This document shows positions 55,497 through 64,000 of a DNA stretch of 64,000 bases, one piece after another. How positions within the stretch are numbered: position 1 is the first letter of the stretch; each line of letters begins with the position of its first letter. Origin of the DNA: Dolosigranulum savutiense (lineage in GTDB: Bacteria > Bacillota > Bacilli > Lactobacillales > Carnobacteriaceae_A); the NCBI RefSeq assembly GCF_039830095.1, contig NZ_CP142435.1, positions 1,116,001 to 1,180,000 on the forward strand, written 5' to 3'. A program made the position numbers and the translations under genes. Below the pieces are notes generated by a model. That model was given only the letters and a program-made list of their open reading frames with translations, did not search any database and was not told the DNA's origin.

Positions 55497-56396
55497 TTAT
55501 AAGTTACGTAAGGCTTTGATGCGATTTTCCGTACTAGGGTGGGTGCTCCAGATCGAGTCACCTGAGTTTTTAAAGGGGTTGAAGAAATACATTGCACTCA
55601 TAGCCGAGTCAGCTTGTTGGCTCGGTTCCATCCCGCTAATTTTCTCTAAGGCGCTAGCGAGTGCTTCGGGATTGCGTGTCATCTCTGCAGCACTGGCATC
55701 AGCTAAGTATTCGCGCTTGCGGGAGACCCACATTTGCATGAATTTGCTGAAAATATTCCCAAACACGACGATAATGAGCCCCACTAAGAAGCCGATCATA
55801 GCAGCATTTCCTTCCGAGTCATTACTGCGTCGGCGTCCTCGTGAGCTAAACATGCCGGAACGGTATAAGACGTGACCAATCATGACGAGAATACTACCGA
55901 GTGCAAAGGCGGTGACTTTTAATCGCGAATCGTAATTTTTGATATGGGCGATTTCGTGAGCGATAACGCCTTCCATCTCTGCTCGATTCAGTCGGTTCAT
56001 TAAGCCGGTGGTAACAGCTACACTGGCTGACTTGGGCGACATCCCCACAGCAAAAGCGTTTGGTTGCTGGTCCTTAACAATATAGACATCTGGTTCTGGG
56101 AATTGCTCCATCATGGCTAGCTGGCTAACAATATTGTAGACTTGTTGCTCGTCGACGTTGCGGGCGCTATTTTTGTCAATTCGTCGCGCGTTGGTCATGC
56201 GCAACATCGATCCTGAAGCACTACTCATAGAGATCAAGATATAGACGGTTCCGATCCCAACGCCTAAGACAGCACCGGTAAGGAAATCGCCGACAAAATA
56301 ATAGCCGGCAAATGAAGCAACTGCTATAACGACGGCAGCAAAGATAATAATGATAATAGCCGTACGTATTTTATTTTTTCGAATTTGTTCGTACAT
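55497..56396 (-). CDS. htpX: Membrane zinc metalloprotease HtpX
   Basis: The 299-residue protein has membrane helices near residues 12-32, 36-55, 165-180 and 200-220, the zinc site HEIAH and a later Glu in KREYLADASAAEM. HtpX degrades damaged membrane proteins. It follows lemA on the minus strand by 19 bases, the usual Gram-positive pairing. Confidence 0.95.
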   Translation of the reverse strand: MYEQIRKNKIRTAIIIIIFAAVVIAVASFAGYYFVGDFLTGAVLGVGIGTVYILISMSSASGSMLRMTNARRIDKNSARNVDEQQVYNIVSQLAMMEQFPEPDVYIVKDQQPNAFAVGMSPKSASVAVTTGLMNRLNRAEMEGVIAHEIAHIKNYDSRLKVTAFALGSILVMIGHVLYRSGMFSSRGRRRSNDSEGNAAMIGFLVGLIIVVFGNIFSKFMQMWVSRKREYLADASAAEMTRNPEALASALEKISGMEPSQQADSAMSAMYFFNPFKNSGDSIWSTHPSTENRIKALRNL

Positions 56397-56415
56397 GCAT
56401 AATCACCTCAACTAC

Positions 56416-56973
56416 TTAAAATTGAATGTTCGGAACGTTGCGTGCTTCTTGTGGTGCTTCGTGATAAGTCATTGGCTTGAAGTTGAAGAGACTGGCAATA
56501 AAGTTCTGTGGGACAGTCTCCAAGGATTGGTTGTACTGCATAACAGCTCGGTTATAAGATTGACGTGAGCCAGAGATCCGGTTTTCGGTATTGGTTAATT
56601 CTTCTTGAAGTTGTAAGAAGTTCTGGTTGGCCTTCAAGTCAGGATAGCTCTCAGAGACTGCTAGTAAGCGACCGAGTGCACCACTTAATTCATCTGATTT
56701 TGCTAATTTTTCTTTGTTCGATGCACTGTCAGGCAAGTGAATGAGTTGTTGACGCGCTTTTGTCACAGATTCCAGTAATTCTTTTTCATGTGCAGCATAT
56801 CCTTTAACCGTGTTTACTAAGTTAGGGACGAGATCATTTCGTCGTTGGAGTTCGACATCGATTTGAGCGAACATTTGCTCCGCTGCGTTGCGCTTGCGCA
56901 CCAATCCGTTGTAGAGGCCGAACAAGCCTAATATAATCACTAAGATAATTCCTAATATGATCCATGTATTCAT
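56416..56973 (-). CDS. lemA: LemA family protein
   Basis: The 185-residue protein has one N-terminal membrane helix and a helical cytoplasmic/extracellular domain with AEQMFAQIDVELQRRNDLVPN and the C-terminal FNFKPMTYHEAP block. I start at MNTWIILG because AAGGAG lies eight bases upstream; a GTG nine bases earlier is in frame. Role unknown, linked to HtpX. Confidence 0.93.
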   Translation of the reverse strand: MNTWIILGIILVIILGLFGLYNGLVRKRNAAEQMFAQIDVELQRRNDLVPNLVNTVKGYAAHEKELLESVTKARQQLIHLPDSASNKEKLAKSDELSGALGRLLAVSESYPDLKANQNFLQLQEELTNTENRISGSRQSYNRAVMQYNQSLETVPQNFIASLFNFKPMTYHEAPQEARNVPNIQF

Positions 56974-57106
56974 ATAAAACACTCCTTCAATTCGTTAGTA
57001 CTCACATTATAACACTAATATAGGAGAAAAACGACCGCTTGCGTTCCGCCTTAAGACTGATTTTTTGGAAGCGTTACGTGAGAAATCTATCATTGAAAAC
57101 GTGTTA

Positions 57107-57124
57107 TTGTGAAATTAATCACAC
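57107..57124 (+). promoter_or_regulatory. Rex-like operator before adhE
   Basis: TTGTGAAATTAATCACAC closely matches the Rex palindrome TTGTGA-N6-TCACAA, with the last base different. It lies just upstream of the -35 box, so NADH/NAD-sensing repression is expected. Confidence 0.75.
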
Positions 57125-57129
57125 TATTA

Positions 57130-57158
57130 TTTACAATTGAAAGAAAATGAATTATGAT
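57130..57158 (+). promoter_or_regulatory. Promoter of adhE
   Basis: TTTACA and TATGAT are 17 bases apart, about 35 bases before the ATG. Confidence 0.7.
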
Positions 57159-57191
57159 ATAGGTGAGTTAAGATAAATAGGAGGAATTATC

Positions 57192-59828
57192 ATGGGAGAT
57201 ATTGTGAAAGAACAAACAAATAAACCGTCAGAAGTGGATCAGTTAGTGGCAAGAGGGCAAGCAGCACTAGCGGCTTTTGGTCACTTCGATCAAGATCAAA
57301 TTAATTATATTGTGAAAAAGGCATCGGTGGCAGCACTAGATCAGCATGGTCACTTGGCAAAATTGGCAGTGGATGAAACTGGACGAGGCGTCTTCGAAGA
57401 TAAAGCGACGAAAAACTTGTTTGCTTGTGAGCATGTTGTTAATCATATGCGTCATGAAAAAACAGTCGGGATTATTCGAGAAGATGATGTACAGGGCTTA
57501 ACCTATATCGCTGAACCGGTGGGCGTTATCTGTGGTATTACACCAACGACCAACCCAACTTCAACGACTATTTTTAAAGCACTGATTGCCTTGAAGACAC
57601 GTAATCCCATTATCTTTGCCTTCCACCCGGGAGCACAGCAATCTTCAGCAGCAGCTGCGCAAATCGTTTATGATGCAGCGGTTAAAGCAGGCGCACCGAA
57701 GCATTGTGTACAGTGGATTACGCAACCATCAATGGAAGCAACCAACGCGTTAATGAATCACGAAGGAATTGCGACAATTTTGGCGACTGGTGGGAATGCC
57801 ATGGTAAAAGCGGCTTATTCATGTGGAAAACCTGCACTCGGCGTTGGAGCGGGGAATGTGCCGGCATACATCGAAAAAACAGCGGATGTTCCACAAGCTG
57901 TTCATGATATCGTGATGAGTAAATCATTCGACAACGGGATGGTCTGTGCGTCTGAACAAGCAGCAATCATCGATGAAGCAATCTATGACCAGACTATCGC
58001 TGAATTCAAGAGTTATCATACGTACCTCGTGACTCCAGAAGAAAAAGCATTGCTAGAAGACTTCTGCTTCGGCGCAAAAGCAAACAGCAAAAATTGTAGC
58101 GAGGCTAAATTAAATAGTGACATTGTGGGACGTTCAGCGACTTGGATTGCTGAGCAAGCTGGATTCACTGTCCCAGAAGGAACCAATATTCTGGCAGCAG
58201 AAGTCTCAGAAGTAGGCCCTAATGAGCCACTAACCCGTGAAAAATTATCACCGGTCTTAGCTGTATTGAAAGCTGAGTCCACAGAACAAGGAATCGAGTT
58301 AGCGAAGCAAATGGTGGAATTCCACGGGCTTGGTCACTCAGCAGCTATTCACACCGCTAGCGAAGAACTGGCTCAAGCATACGGCCAAAAAATTAAAGCC
58401 ATGCGCTTGATTTGGAACTCGCCATCTACTTTTGGTGGGATCGGGAATGTCTATAATGCCTTCGTTCCATCCTTGACATTGGGGTGTGGGTCTTACGGGA
58501 AGAACTCAGTGGGTGGAAATGTGAGCACAGAACATCTCTTAAATATTAAAAAAGTAGGAAGAAGGAAAAATAATATGCAGTGGTTCAAGGTGCCACCAAA
58601 AATTTACTTCGAACGCGATTCGATTCAATATTTGAAATCAATGAAAGATGTTGAAAAAGTAATGATTGTAACCGACGAAACGATGGTAAAACTAGGCTTC
58701 TTACACCGTGTGATTGAACAGTTGCACCGTCGTCGGAATAAAGTAACTTACCAAGTCTTTACTGATGTGGAGCCGGACCCAGATATTACAACGGTCGAAA
58801 AAGGAACCGAAATTATGAAGAGTTTCGAGCCGGATACCATTATTGCGCTCGGTGGGGGTTCCGTGATGGATGCGGCGAAAGTGATGTGGCTTTACTACGA
58901 ACAGCCAAGTGTTGATTTCCGCGATTTAGTCCAAAAATTTATGGATATTCGCAAGCGTGCGTTCCGCTTCCCTGAATTAGGTAAAATTGCGAAATTCGTC
59001 GCGATTCCAACGACTTCCGGAACGGGTTCAGAAGTGACACCATTTGCTGTTATCTCAGATAAGAAGCATAACCGCAAATACCCAATTGCTGACTATTCAT
59101 TGACACCGACTGTTGCGATTGCTGATCCAGCGTTTGTCGATACAGTCCCTGCTGAAGTAACAGCTGATACGGGAATGGACGTACTGACTCACGCAGTAGA
59201 AGCGTTCACCTCTACGATGGCGAATGATTATACAGACGGACTTGCGCTACAAGCGATCAAGATGACGTTCCAATACTTGGAAGAGTCTGTCACAACAGCT
59301 GATCCAGTGGCGCGCGAGAAGATGCACAATGCCTCAACTATTGCGGGAATGGCCTTCGCTAATGCATTCTTAGGGATGTCACACTCAATGGCGCACAAAG
59401 TTGGTGCATTCTTCCATACTGTCCATGGCCGAACCAATGCGATCTTGTTACCGTATGTTGTTCGCTATAACGGTACACGTCCAGCTAAGACATCTACCTG
59501 GCCGAAGTATGACCATTATAAAGCAGACAAAAAATTCCAAGAAATTGCGCAAGCACTAGGCCTCCCTGCTTCAACACCAGAAGAAGGTGTCGCTTCATTT
59601 GCGACAGCAGTTTATGAATTAGGGGAAAAAGTCGGTATCCAAATGAACTTAAAAGCACAAGGAATTGATAAGGATGAGTATCTAGCAAAAGTAGACGAAA
59701 TTGCTTACTTAGCCTATGAAGACCAATGTTCACCGGCTAACCCACGTCTGCCACTGGTCGATGATATGAAAGAGATTTTAATCGATGCCTACGAGGGCTA
59801 CCAAGCTCAACCGGGCCGAATTAAATAA
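57192..59828 (+). CDS. adhE: Bifunctional acetaldehyde/alcohol dehydrogenase
   Basis: AdhE turns acetyl-CoA to ethanol with two NADH. The 878-residue chain has an aldehyde dehydrogenase half (catalytic Cys in NGMVCASEQAAI) and an iron alcohol dehydrogenase half (PTTSGTGSEVTPF, then the metal His residues in THAVEAFTS, HSMAHKVG and HTVHGRTNA). Normal full length. AGGAGG precedes the ATG. Likely induced by high NADH through the Rex-like site. Confidence 0.97.
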   Translation: MGDIVKEQTNKPSEVDQLVARGQAALAAFGHFDQDQINYIVKKASVAALDQHGHLAKLAVDETGRGVFEDKATKNLFACEHVVNHMRHEKTVGIIREDDVQGLTYIAEPVGVICGITPTTNPTSTTIFKALIALKTRNPIIFAFHPGAQQSSAAAAQIVYDAAVKAGAPKHCVQWITQPSMEATNALMNHEGIATILATGGNAMVKAAYSCGKPALGVGAGNVPAYIEKTADVPQAVHDIVMSKSFDNGMVCASEQAAIIDEAIYDQTIAEFKSYHTYLVTPEEKALLEDFCFGAKANSKNCSEAKLNSDIVGRSATWIAEQAGFTVPEGTNILAAEVSEVGPNEPLTREKLSPVLAVLKAESTEQGIELAKQMVEFHGLGHSAAIHTASEELAQAYGQKIKAMRLIWNSPSTFGGIGNVYNAFVPSLTLGCGSYGKNSVGGNVSTEHLLNIKKVGRRKNNMQWFKVPPKIYFERDSIQYLKSMKDVEKVMIVTDETMVKLGFLHRVIEQLHRRRNKVTYQVFTDVEPDPDITTVEKGTEIMKSFEPDTIIALGGGSVMDAAKVMWLYYEQPSVDFRDLVQKFMDIRKRAFRFPELGKIAKFVAIPTTSGTGSEVTPFAVISDKKHNRKYPIADYSLTPTVAIADPAFVDTVPAEVTADTGMDVLTHAVEAFTSTMANDYTDGLALQAIKMTFQYLEESVTTADPVAREKMHNASTIAGMAFANAFLGMSHSMAHKVGAFFHTVHGRTNAILLPYVVRYNGTRPAKTSTWPKYDHYKADKKFQEIAQALGLPASTPEEGVASFATAVYELGEKVGIQMNLKAQGIDKDEYLAKVDEIAYLAYEDQCSPANPRLPLVDDMKEILIDAYEGYQAQPGRIK

Positions 59829-59864
59829 TAGTGTCCGCTAACGATTAAAAAAAGCACCTGTTTT

Positions 59865-59917
59865 CTCCTGTCCAACTTGTCTGCACTATCAGAGATAAGT
59901 CGGGCAGGAGTTTTTTT
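59865..59917 (+). terminator. Terminator of adhE
   Basis: CTCCTG and CAGGAG close an imperfect 40-base hairpin containing AACTT/AAGT, followed by seven T. Confidence 0.82.
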
Positions 59918-60014
59918 AGCGGAGATGTTTTGAATAGAATGGGTATTGGTAGATAAGAGAGGATTATTATTGTTATAATGAAGCCAACATACTTTAGAAA
60001 GGATTTGGTCATAC

Positions 60015-61052
60015 ATGAATAAAAAACGGTGGCTCATTGTGGGAATTGCTGTGATACTAGTAGTGGTATCGGGCGTTTCGTCCATTGGGTTAACAAATGA
60101 TAATGAAGCAGAGCAAGTCGGCAACTTAGGAGGATCGAACCCCTTAGCCATGTTGTTAGGAGAAGAAGAGCTCTCCGAAGAGGTGCTTGAAGAAGGCTCT
60201 AAGAATGAGCGGATTCTTGTCGTGCCGATTGAAGGGGTGATTGGACCGGCTGATCCGCAGTATAATCATGAATTGATCTTAGCAGCGGCGGATGAAGTAG
60301 AAGAAGATGAGTCGATTAAAGCGGTTGTGCTGAAGGTGAATTCTGGTGGAGGTGCGGTCTATCAGACACGCGAGGTATATGACCGTTACATGCAGTTGAA
60401 AGAAGCGGTGGATGTGCCCATCTATTCATCGATTGATATGGTAGGCGCAAGCGGTGCTTACTACATGTCCATGGTTGCTGATGAAGTATATGCGGGACCA
60501 GAGACTATCGTAGGTTCGATTGGAGTTATTACAAGCGTGACTGAATTCAGTGACTTAATGGAAGAATATGGCATCACCCAAGAAACATTCACGTCCGGTG
60601 AGTTCAAAGATACCCGAAGTAATTCACGAAAGATGACAGATGCCGAGCGTGAGATGATTCAGTCACAGATTGACGCATCATATAATATGTTCGTCGATGT
60701 CGTCGATGAAGGACGTCCCAACTTAGATCGTGCACAAGTTATAGAATTGGCAGATGGGCGCATTTTCTCTGGTCGCGAAGCAGTTGAGAATGGCTTAGTC
60801 GATAAAGAAGGCTACTTCCGTGATGTGATTGAAGATGTGAAAGCTGCCCAAGCGATTGAAGGCGCTGAAGTGTTCCAATATGAACAAATGGGCAACCCCT
60901 TCCAAAACTTATTTAACGGATTACCATTTATGCAAGTAGAGACTACCCCAGATGTGAAACAAATGATGAAAGATATTGAAGATATGCAGGGCATGTACTT
61001 GGAATACCGTTGGAAAGGAGCCGGCCGTTATGAACAAAACACCGCAAAATAA
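60015..61052 (+). CDS. sppA: Signal peptide peptidase SppA
   Basis: This 345-residue serine protease has an N-terminal membrane helix, the nucleophile Ser in MVGASGAYYMS and the general-base Lys in the SGEFKDTRSNSRKM segment. It degrades leftover signal peptides outside the membrane. The RDD gene overlaps its end by 23 bases. Confidence 0.92.
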   Translation: MNKKRWLIVGIAVILVVVSGVSSIGLTNDNEAEQVGNLGGSNPLAMLLGEEELSEEVLEEGSKNERILVVPIEGVIGPADPQYNHELILAAADEVEEDESIKAVVLKVNSGGGAVYQTREVYDRYMQLKEAVDVPIYSSIDMVGASGAYYMSMVADEVYAGPETIVGSIGVITSVTEFSDLMEEYGITQETFTSGEFKDTRSNSRKMTDAEREMIQSQIDASYNMFVDVVDEGRPNLDRAQVIELADGRIFSGREAVENGLVDKEGYFRDVIEDVKAAQAIEGAEVFQYEQMGNPFQNLFNGLPFMQVETTPDVKQMMKDIEDMQGMYLEYRWKGAGRYEQNTAK

Positions 61053-61602
61053 AACGGCCGAGAGTGAACGAGAGATGGCCCGCAGACAAGAACAATTGCG
61101 AGTAATCGAAACATACAATGCGCCCAAAAAACTATTTGGAGGCTTCTGGATTCGCTTGGCAGCTTTCTTAGTTGATCGTGTGATGATTCAGGCACTGACA
61201 GCGATTCTGTTGAACTTGACGGTATATCGCATTTGGTCGACAAGTGTGTCCGATTCATTCGGGGTAACGCTGATCGAGCTCGTTATATTTGTGGGATATT
61301 TCTTCTTAATGACGTATTGGCTGGATGGGCAGACACCTGGGAAGCTACTATTCCGCTTACGGGTCATGTCTTTGCAAGACGCTGAACTGTCGAAGCAGAC
61401 CATTTTTTATCGCGAATTGTTGGGAAAAGTCTTGTTCTTCTACCATCCATGGCTGGCGATTATTCTGGTATTTACCTTTAAGCGTCAGCATTTAATTGAT
61501 ATTTTGGCTGATACAACGGTTGTGAACGAAGGGATGATTGCAGCTTTTGATCAGTATGAAGGCTCACTTGGAAAAGTTGAGACGGCTCATACGGTTCAAT
61601 AA
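61030..61602 (+). CDS. RDD family membrane protein
   Basis: The 190-residue protein contains three membrane helices and the RDD pattern: GGFWIRLAAFLVDRV, then YWLDGQTPGKLLFRLRVM. AAAGGAG lies nine bases before the ATG at 61030. It is co-transcribed with sppA, as in many Firmicutes. Role uncertain, possibly ion homeostasis. Confidence 0.85.
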   Translation: MNKTPQNKTAESEREMARRQEQLRVIETYNAPKKLFGGFWIRLAAFLVDRVMIQALTAILLNLTVYRIWSTSVSDSFGVTLIELVIFVGYFFLMTYWLDGQTPGKLLFRLRVMSLQDAELSKQTIFYRELLGKVLFFYHPWLAIILVFTFKRQHLIDILADTTVVNEGMIAAFDQYEGSLGKVETAHTVQ

Positions 61603-61622
61603 ATCATTTTTTTGAAAATAAC

Positions 61623-61651
61623 TTGAAATATAAAATGTATTCGTGTAGAAT
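61623..61651 (+). promoter_or_regulatory. Promoter of the lysine riboswitch
   Basis: TTGAAA and TAGAAT are 17 bases apart, right before the riboswitch. No terminator is seen after the RDD gene. Confidence 0.7.
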
Positions 61652-61667
61652 ACTAAACAGTTAAATA

Positions 61668-61828
61668 AAAAACAGAGGCGCGAAAACGATGAGTCATTAT
61701 CTGGAGGTTGACACCCGAAGAACGATAATAAAAGGCGAATTCGCCGAAGGACAGCTGTGTTGGAAGTTGATCCTGGGTCATGGTTGAATAAATCATGGAC
61801 TGTCACGTTAGTGGAGTACTGTCTTAAT
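61668..61828 (+). promoter_or_regulatory. Lysine riboswitch (L box)
   Basis: Conserved blocks appear in the right order: CAGAGGCGCG, AGTCATTA, AAGGCGAATTCGCCGAAGG, CTGGGTCATGG, GGACTGTCAC and TGGAGTACTGTC. The first and last segments can pair as P1. Lysine binding would favour the terminator that follows and stop expression of the transporter. Confidence 0.92.
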
Positions 61829-61837
61829 GAACTGCGG

Positions 61838-61875
61838 AGGAATCTGGGGCATGCTGCTTTGGATTCCTTTTTTTG
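61838..61875 (+). terminator. Riboswitch-controlled terminator
   Basis: AGGAATC pairs with GATTCCT, followed by a long T-run, 40-50 bases before the transporter start. Confidence 0.85.
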
Positions 61876-61917
61876 TTAAGGAAGGCTCTCACAATGACAA
61901 TTTTAGGAGGAATTATT

Positions 61918-63639
61918 GTGGGACAGAGAAGATGGAGTAGACGATTGATATTAGGGATAAGTGCGGTAGTGATATTGCTCGGGGCAAGTCCCGTCTTGGC
62001 AGCTGAAACTGAAGCACAAACGGTGGGAATGAATTTAGGCTGGTGGACATTATTGCCTCCTGCTTTGGCAATTATACTTGCCTTTACGACAAAAGATGTG
62101 ATTTTATCACTCTTCATCGGCGTATTCAGCGGAGCATATATTATGCAGTTAGGTCGTAGAGTGAGTATATTAACGGGGATCGCTAAGGCTTTCGAGAGTG
62201 TCGTGGGTTACTTCATTAGCTCATTAGCCGATCCATGGAATGCCGGGGTGTTGCTTCAAGTTATGACGATTGGGGGCTTGATTGCCTTAGTCGCCAAAAC
62301 AGGTGGGGCAACAGCAGTGGCTGAGCGGTTGTCGAAGTATGCTAAAGGTCCAATCAGTACTCAAATCATTACGTGGTTGTTAGGAATGGCTATTTTCTTT
62401 GACGATTATGCGAATGCCTTAACGATTGGTCCCATTATGCGTCCGGTATCCGATAATATGGGAATTTCGCGCGAGCGCTTAGCCTTTGTGATTGATGCGA
62501 CGGCTGCGCCAGTGACCGGGATTGCTTTGATTTCGACGTGGGTAGGTTATGAGATTAGTTTAATTAGTGGCGCACTGGATGCAATCGGTGTAGAGATGAA
62601 TGCTTACAGTTTTTTCTTAGATACGTTGCCGTACCGGTTCTATAATATTTTTATGTTGTTGTTTGTTTTTGTGACCTCAGTGACATTGCGCGAGTTTGGT
62701 CCAATGAAACAAGCCCAACTTCGAGCGAAACGGACAGGAGACTTAATTCATCCGGACTCGAGTAAAGAAGAAGGCGAAACAGAACACGAACATGCGGAGG
62801 ATGGGACGGTCTGGAATGCCCTCATTCCGATTGGGGCGCTTATTTTGTTTAGTTTTATTGGATTTTATTTCGATGGACGCCAAGCGATTTTGTCAGAGGG
62901 AACAGCGGAGGCGATTCGAGTGATGGAGACGGCACCGCTCTCGTTTACGGCGATTCGAGAAACATTCGGGGCCTCCGATGCGTCAGTTGTCTTATTCCAA
63001 GCTTCCCTGCTAGCTAGTATGATTGCATTGGTGATGGGGATGACGCAAGGTCGCTTCGGTATTACAGAAGGAATTGAGCATTGGTTTGAAGGGATGAAAA
63101 GCTTGCTGTCAACAGGTGGCGTCTTGTTGTTAGCTTGGTCACTGTCGTCCATGATGAAAGCAATGGGAACGGCTGATTTCTTGGTTTCAGCGCTACAAGG
63201 GAATATTCATCCCTTGTTGTTACCCAGTTTAATTTTTGTGTTTGGAGCAGTGATATCTTTTGCAACAGGGACATCTTTTGGGACGATGGGGATTCTTATG
63301 CCCCTTGCCATTCCGCTGGCTGATGCGCTTGATCCAGGGAATATGCAGTTAGTTACGGTAGTGTCAGCAGCGGTTTTAGCCGGTGCGATTATGGGAGATC
63401 ATTCGTCTCCAATCTCAGATACAACGATTTTATCAGCGATGGGAGCTGGATCGGACTTAATCGATCATGTGCGGACGCAAATGCCGTATGCCTTAACGGT
63501 TGGCGCTATTTCGGTGACGATTGGTTATGTACCAGCTGCCTATGGTGTATCACCGTGGCTCTTGATTCCAGGAGGTTTTGTGGTGTTAGCAGGGATTGTC
63601 TACTTCTTCGGTCAACGAATTGATACATCGATTGAGTAG
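61918..63639 (+). CDS. NhaC-type transporter, probable lysine transporter
   Basis: This 573-residue protein has about 12 membrane helices and blocks of the NhaC ion transporter superfamily, such as AIFFDDYANALTIGPIMRPV, ATAAPVTGIALISTWVGYE and MGDHSSPISDTTILSAMGAG. I start at the GTG at 61918 because AGGAGG lies seven bases upstream. The lysine riboswitch ahead of it argues that it imports lysine, as predicted for other riboswitch-linked NhaC proteins; plain Na+/H+ exchange is the alternative. Confidence 0.85.
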   Translation: MGQRRWSRRLILGISAVVILLGASPVLAAETEAQTVGMNLGWWTLLPPALAIILAFTTKDVILSLFIGVFSGAYIMQLGRRVSILTGIAKAFESVVGYFISSLADPWNAGVLLQVMTIGGLIALVAKTGGATAVAERLSKYAKGPISTQIITWLLGMAIFFDDYANALTIGPIMRPVSDNMGISRERLAFVIDATAAPVTGIALISTWVGYEISLISGALDAIGVEMNAYSFFLDTLPYRFYNIFMLLFVFVTSVTLREFGPMKQAQLRAKRTGDLIHPDSSKEEGETEHEHAEDGTVWNALIPIGALILFSFIGFYFDGRQAILSEGTAEAIRVMETAPLSFTAIRETFGASDASVVLFQASLLASMIALVMGMTQGRFGITEGIEHWFEGMKSLLSTGGVLLLAWSLSSMMKAMGTADFLVSALQGNIHPLLLPSLIFVFGAVISFATGTSFGTMGILMPLAIPLADALDPGNMQLVTVVSAAVLAGAIMGDHSSPISDTTILSAMGAGSDLIDHVRTQMPYALTVGAISVTIGYVPAAYGVSPWLLIPGGFVVLAGIVYFFGQRIDTSIE

Positions 63640-63670
63640 AGTAGACGTAATCGAAATCAATTGAACAACG

Positions 63671-63717
63671 ACCCCCTCATTTTTTGCGTTACATTGGCAA
63701 AAAGTGAGGGGGTTTTT
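63671..63717. terminator. Bidirectional terminator
   Basis: CCCCCTCA...TTTTTGC pairs with GCAAAAA...TGAGGGGG around a 9-base loop, then TTTTT. Confidence 0.88.
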
Positions 63718-63732
63718 GATAAGGTTGTTTGT

Positions 63733-64000
63733 TTAGTTATCATAGTGGGCACGATTGCCGCCAATTAATTTCGGGCGGGAGGCGAGTCCGAATACCGGGG
63801 CTTGGCCGAGTTGTTTAGGTGTCAGATGTTTGGGAACTTGGACATGCTTGATATGCATACCGATTGCAGTTTGACCAATATCAAGCCCGCAATCAGCTTC
63901 AATTGCTTCGACAATGACAGGGTTTTCGAAGAGAGCATAAGCAGCTCTTGCCACGCCACCGCCTGCCCTTAGAATGGGGACGACACTGACAAGAGGTAAG
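63733..64000 (-). CDS. YwlG / TIGR01440-type protein, partial at window end
   Basis: The frame is open to the last bases, so the start lies beyond the window. The visible 89 C-terminal residues include AIEADCGLDIGQTAIGMHIK and RPKLIGGNRAHY, characteristic of the end of the YwlG (DUF436) family, whose function is unknown. It converges with the transporter gene. Confidence 0.8.
   Translation of the reverse strand, partial: LPLVSVVPILRAGGGVARAAYALFENPVIVEAIEADCGLDIGQTAIGMHIKHVQVPKHLTPKQLGQAPVFGLASRPKLIGGNRAHYDN

Overview
The window is about 64 kb of low-GC Firmicutes chromosome. YSIRK-type signal peptides, a WxL surface-protein cluster, an ftsE-ftsX pair, AdhE, a prfB programmed frameshift and strong AGGAGG ribosome binding sites point to Lactobacillales. 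The Aerococcaceae (relatives of Facklamia and Aerococcus) are my best guess, but no rRNA or tRNA gene is present to settle it.

Layout. 1-2.9 kb: the end of a phosphonate-type ABC transporter whose two permease domains are fused, then a small membrane protein. 3-16 kb: a selenium island. On the minus strand lie grdX, grdE and grdB. On the plus strand lie selD, yedF, a DUF3343 gene, selB, selA, a lipoyl E2-like gene and an esterase. Back on the minus strand are a cysteine desulfurase and a PrdB-like gene. Three genes (grdB, selD, prdB-like) are interrupted by an in-frame TGA followed by a SECIS-like hairpin, and I read them as selenoproteins. 16-21 kb: a candidate ~200-nt minus-strand ncRNA with its own promoter and terminator, a TDT transporter, secA and prfB. 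21.7-35.6 kb: a surface-protein region in which two paralogous anchorless YSIRK proteins flank a WxL / DUF916 / WxL cluster; the larger carries long tandem repeats. 35.8-37.3 kb: an internally deleted IS66 element and an unknown membrane protein. 37.4-46.4 kb: an MBL hydrolase, ftsEX, a membrane protein, an AbiEi/AbiEii toxin-antitoxin pair, an HD hydrolase, purA and a further surface protein. 46.5-55.4 kb: an AraC-controlled locus for galacto-/lacto-N-biose (oxidoreductase, ABC importer, GH112 phosphorylase, ROK kinase). 55.5-64 kb: htpX-lemA, adhE with a Rex-like operator, sppA and an RDD gene, a lysine riboswitch with an NhaC-type transporter, and the end of a YwlG-family gene.

How it fits together. 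The selenium island can make selenophosphate (SelD) and selenocysteine (SelA, SelB) and probably supply selenium (desulfurase, YedF, DUF3343 protein). The only selenoproteins visible, apart from SelD, are a reductase component B (GrdE/GrdB) and a PrdB-like protein. GrdA, GrdC/GrdD, PrdA, thioredoxin and tRNA-Sec are not in the window. The galacto-N-biose locus, the YSIRK and WxL proteins and lysine-regulated uptake suggest a host mucosal or milk-associated lifestyle.
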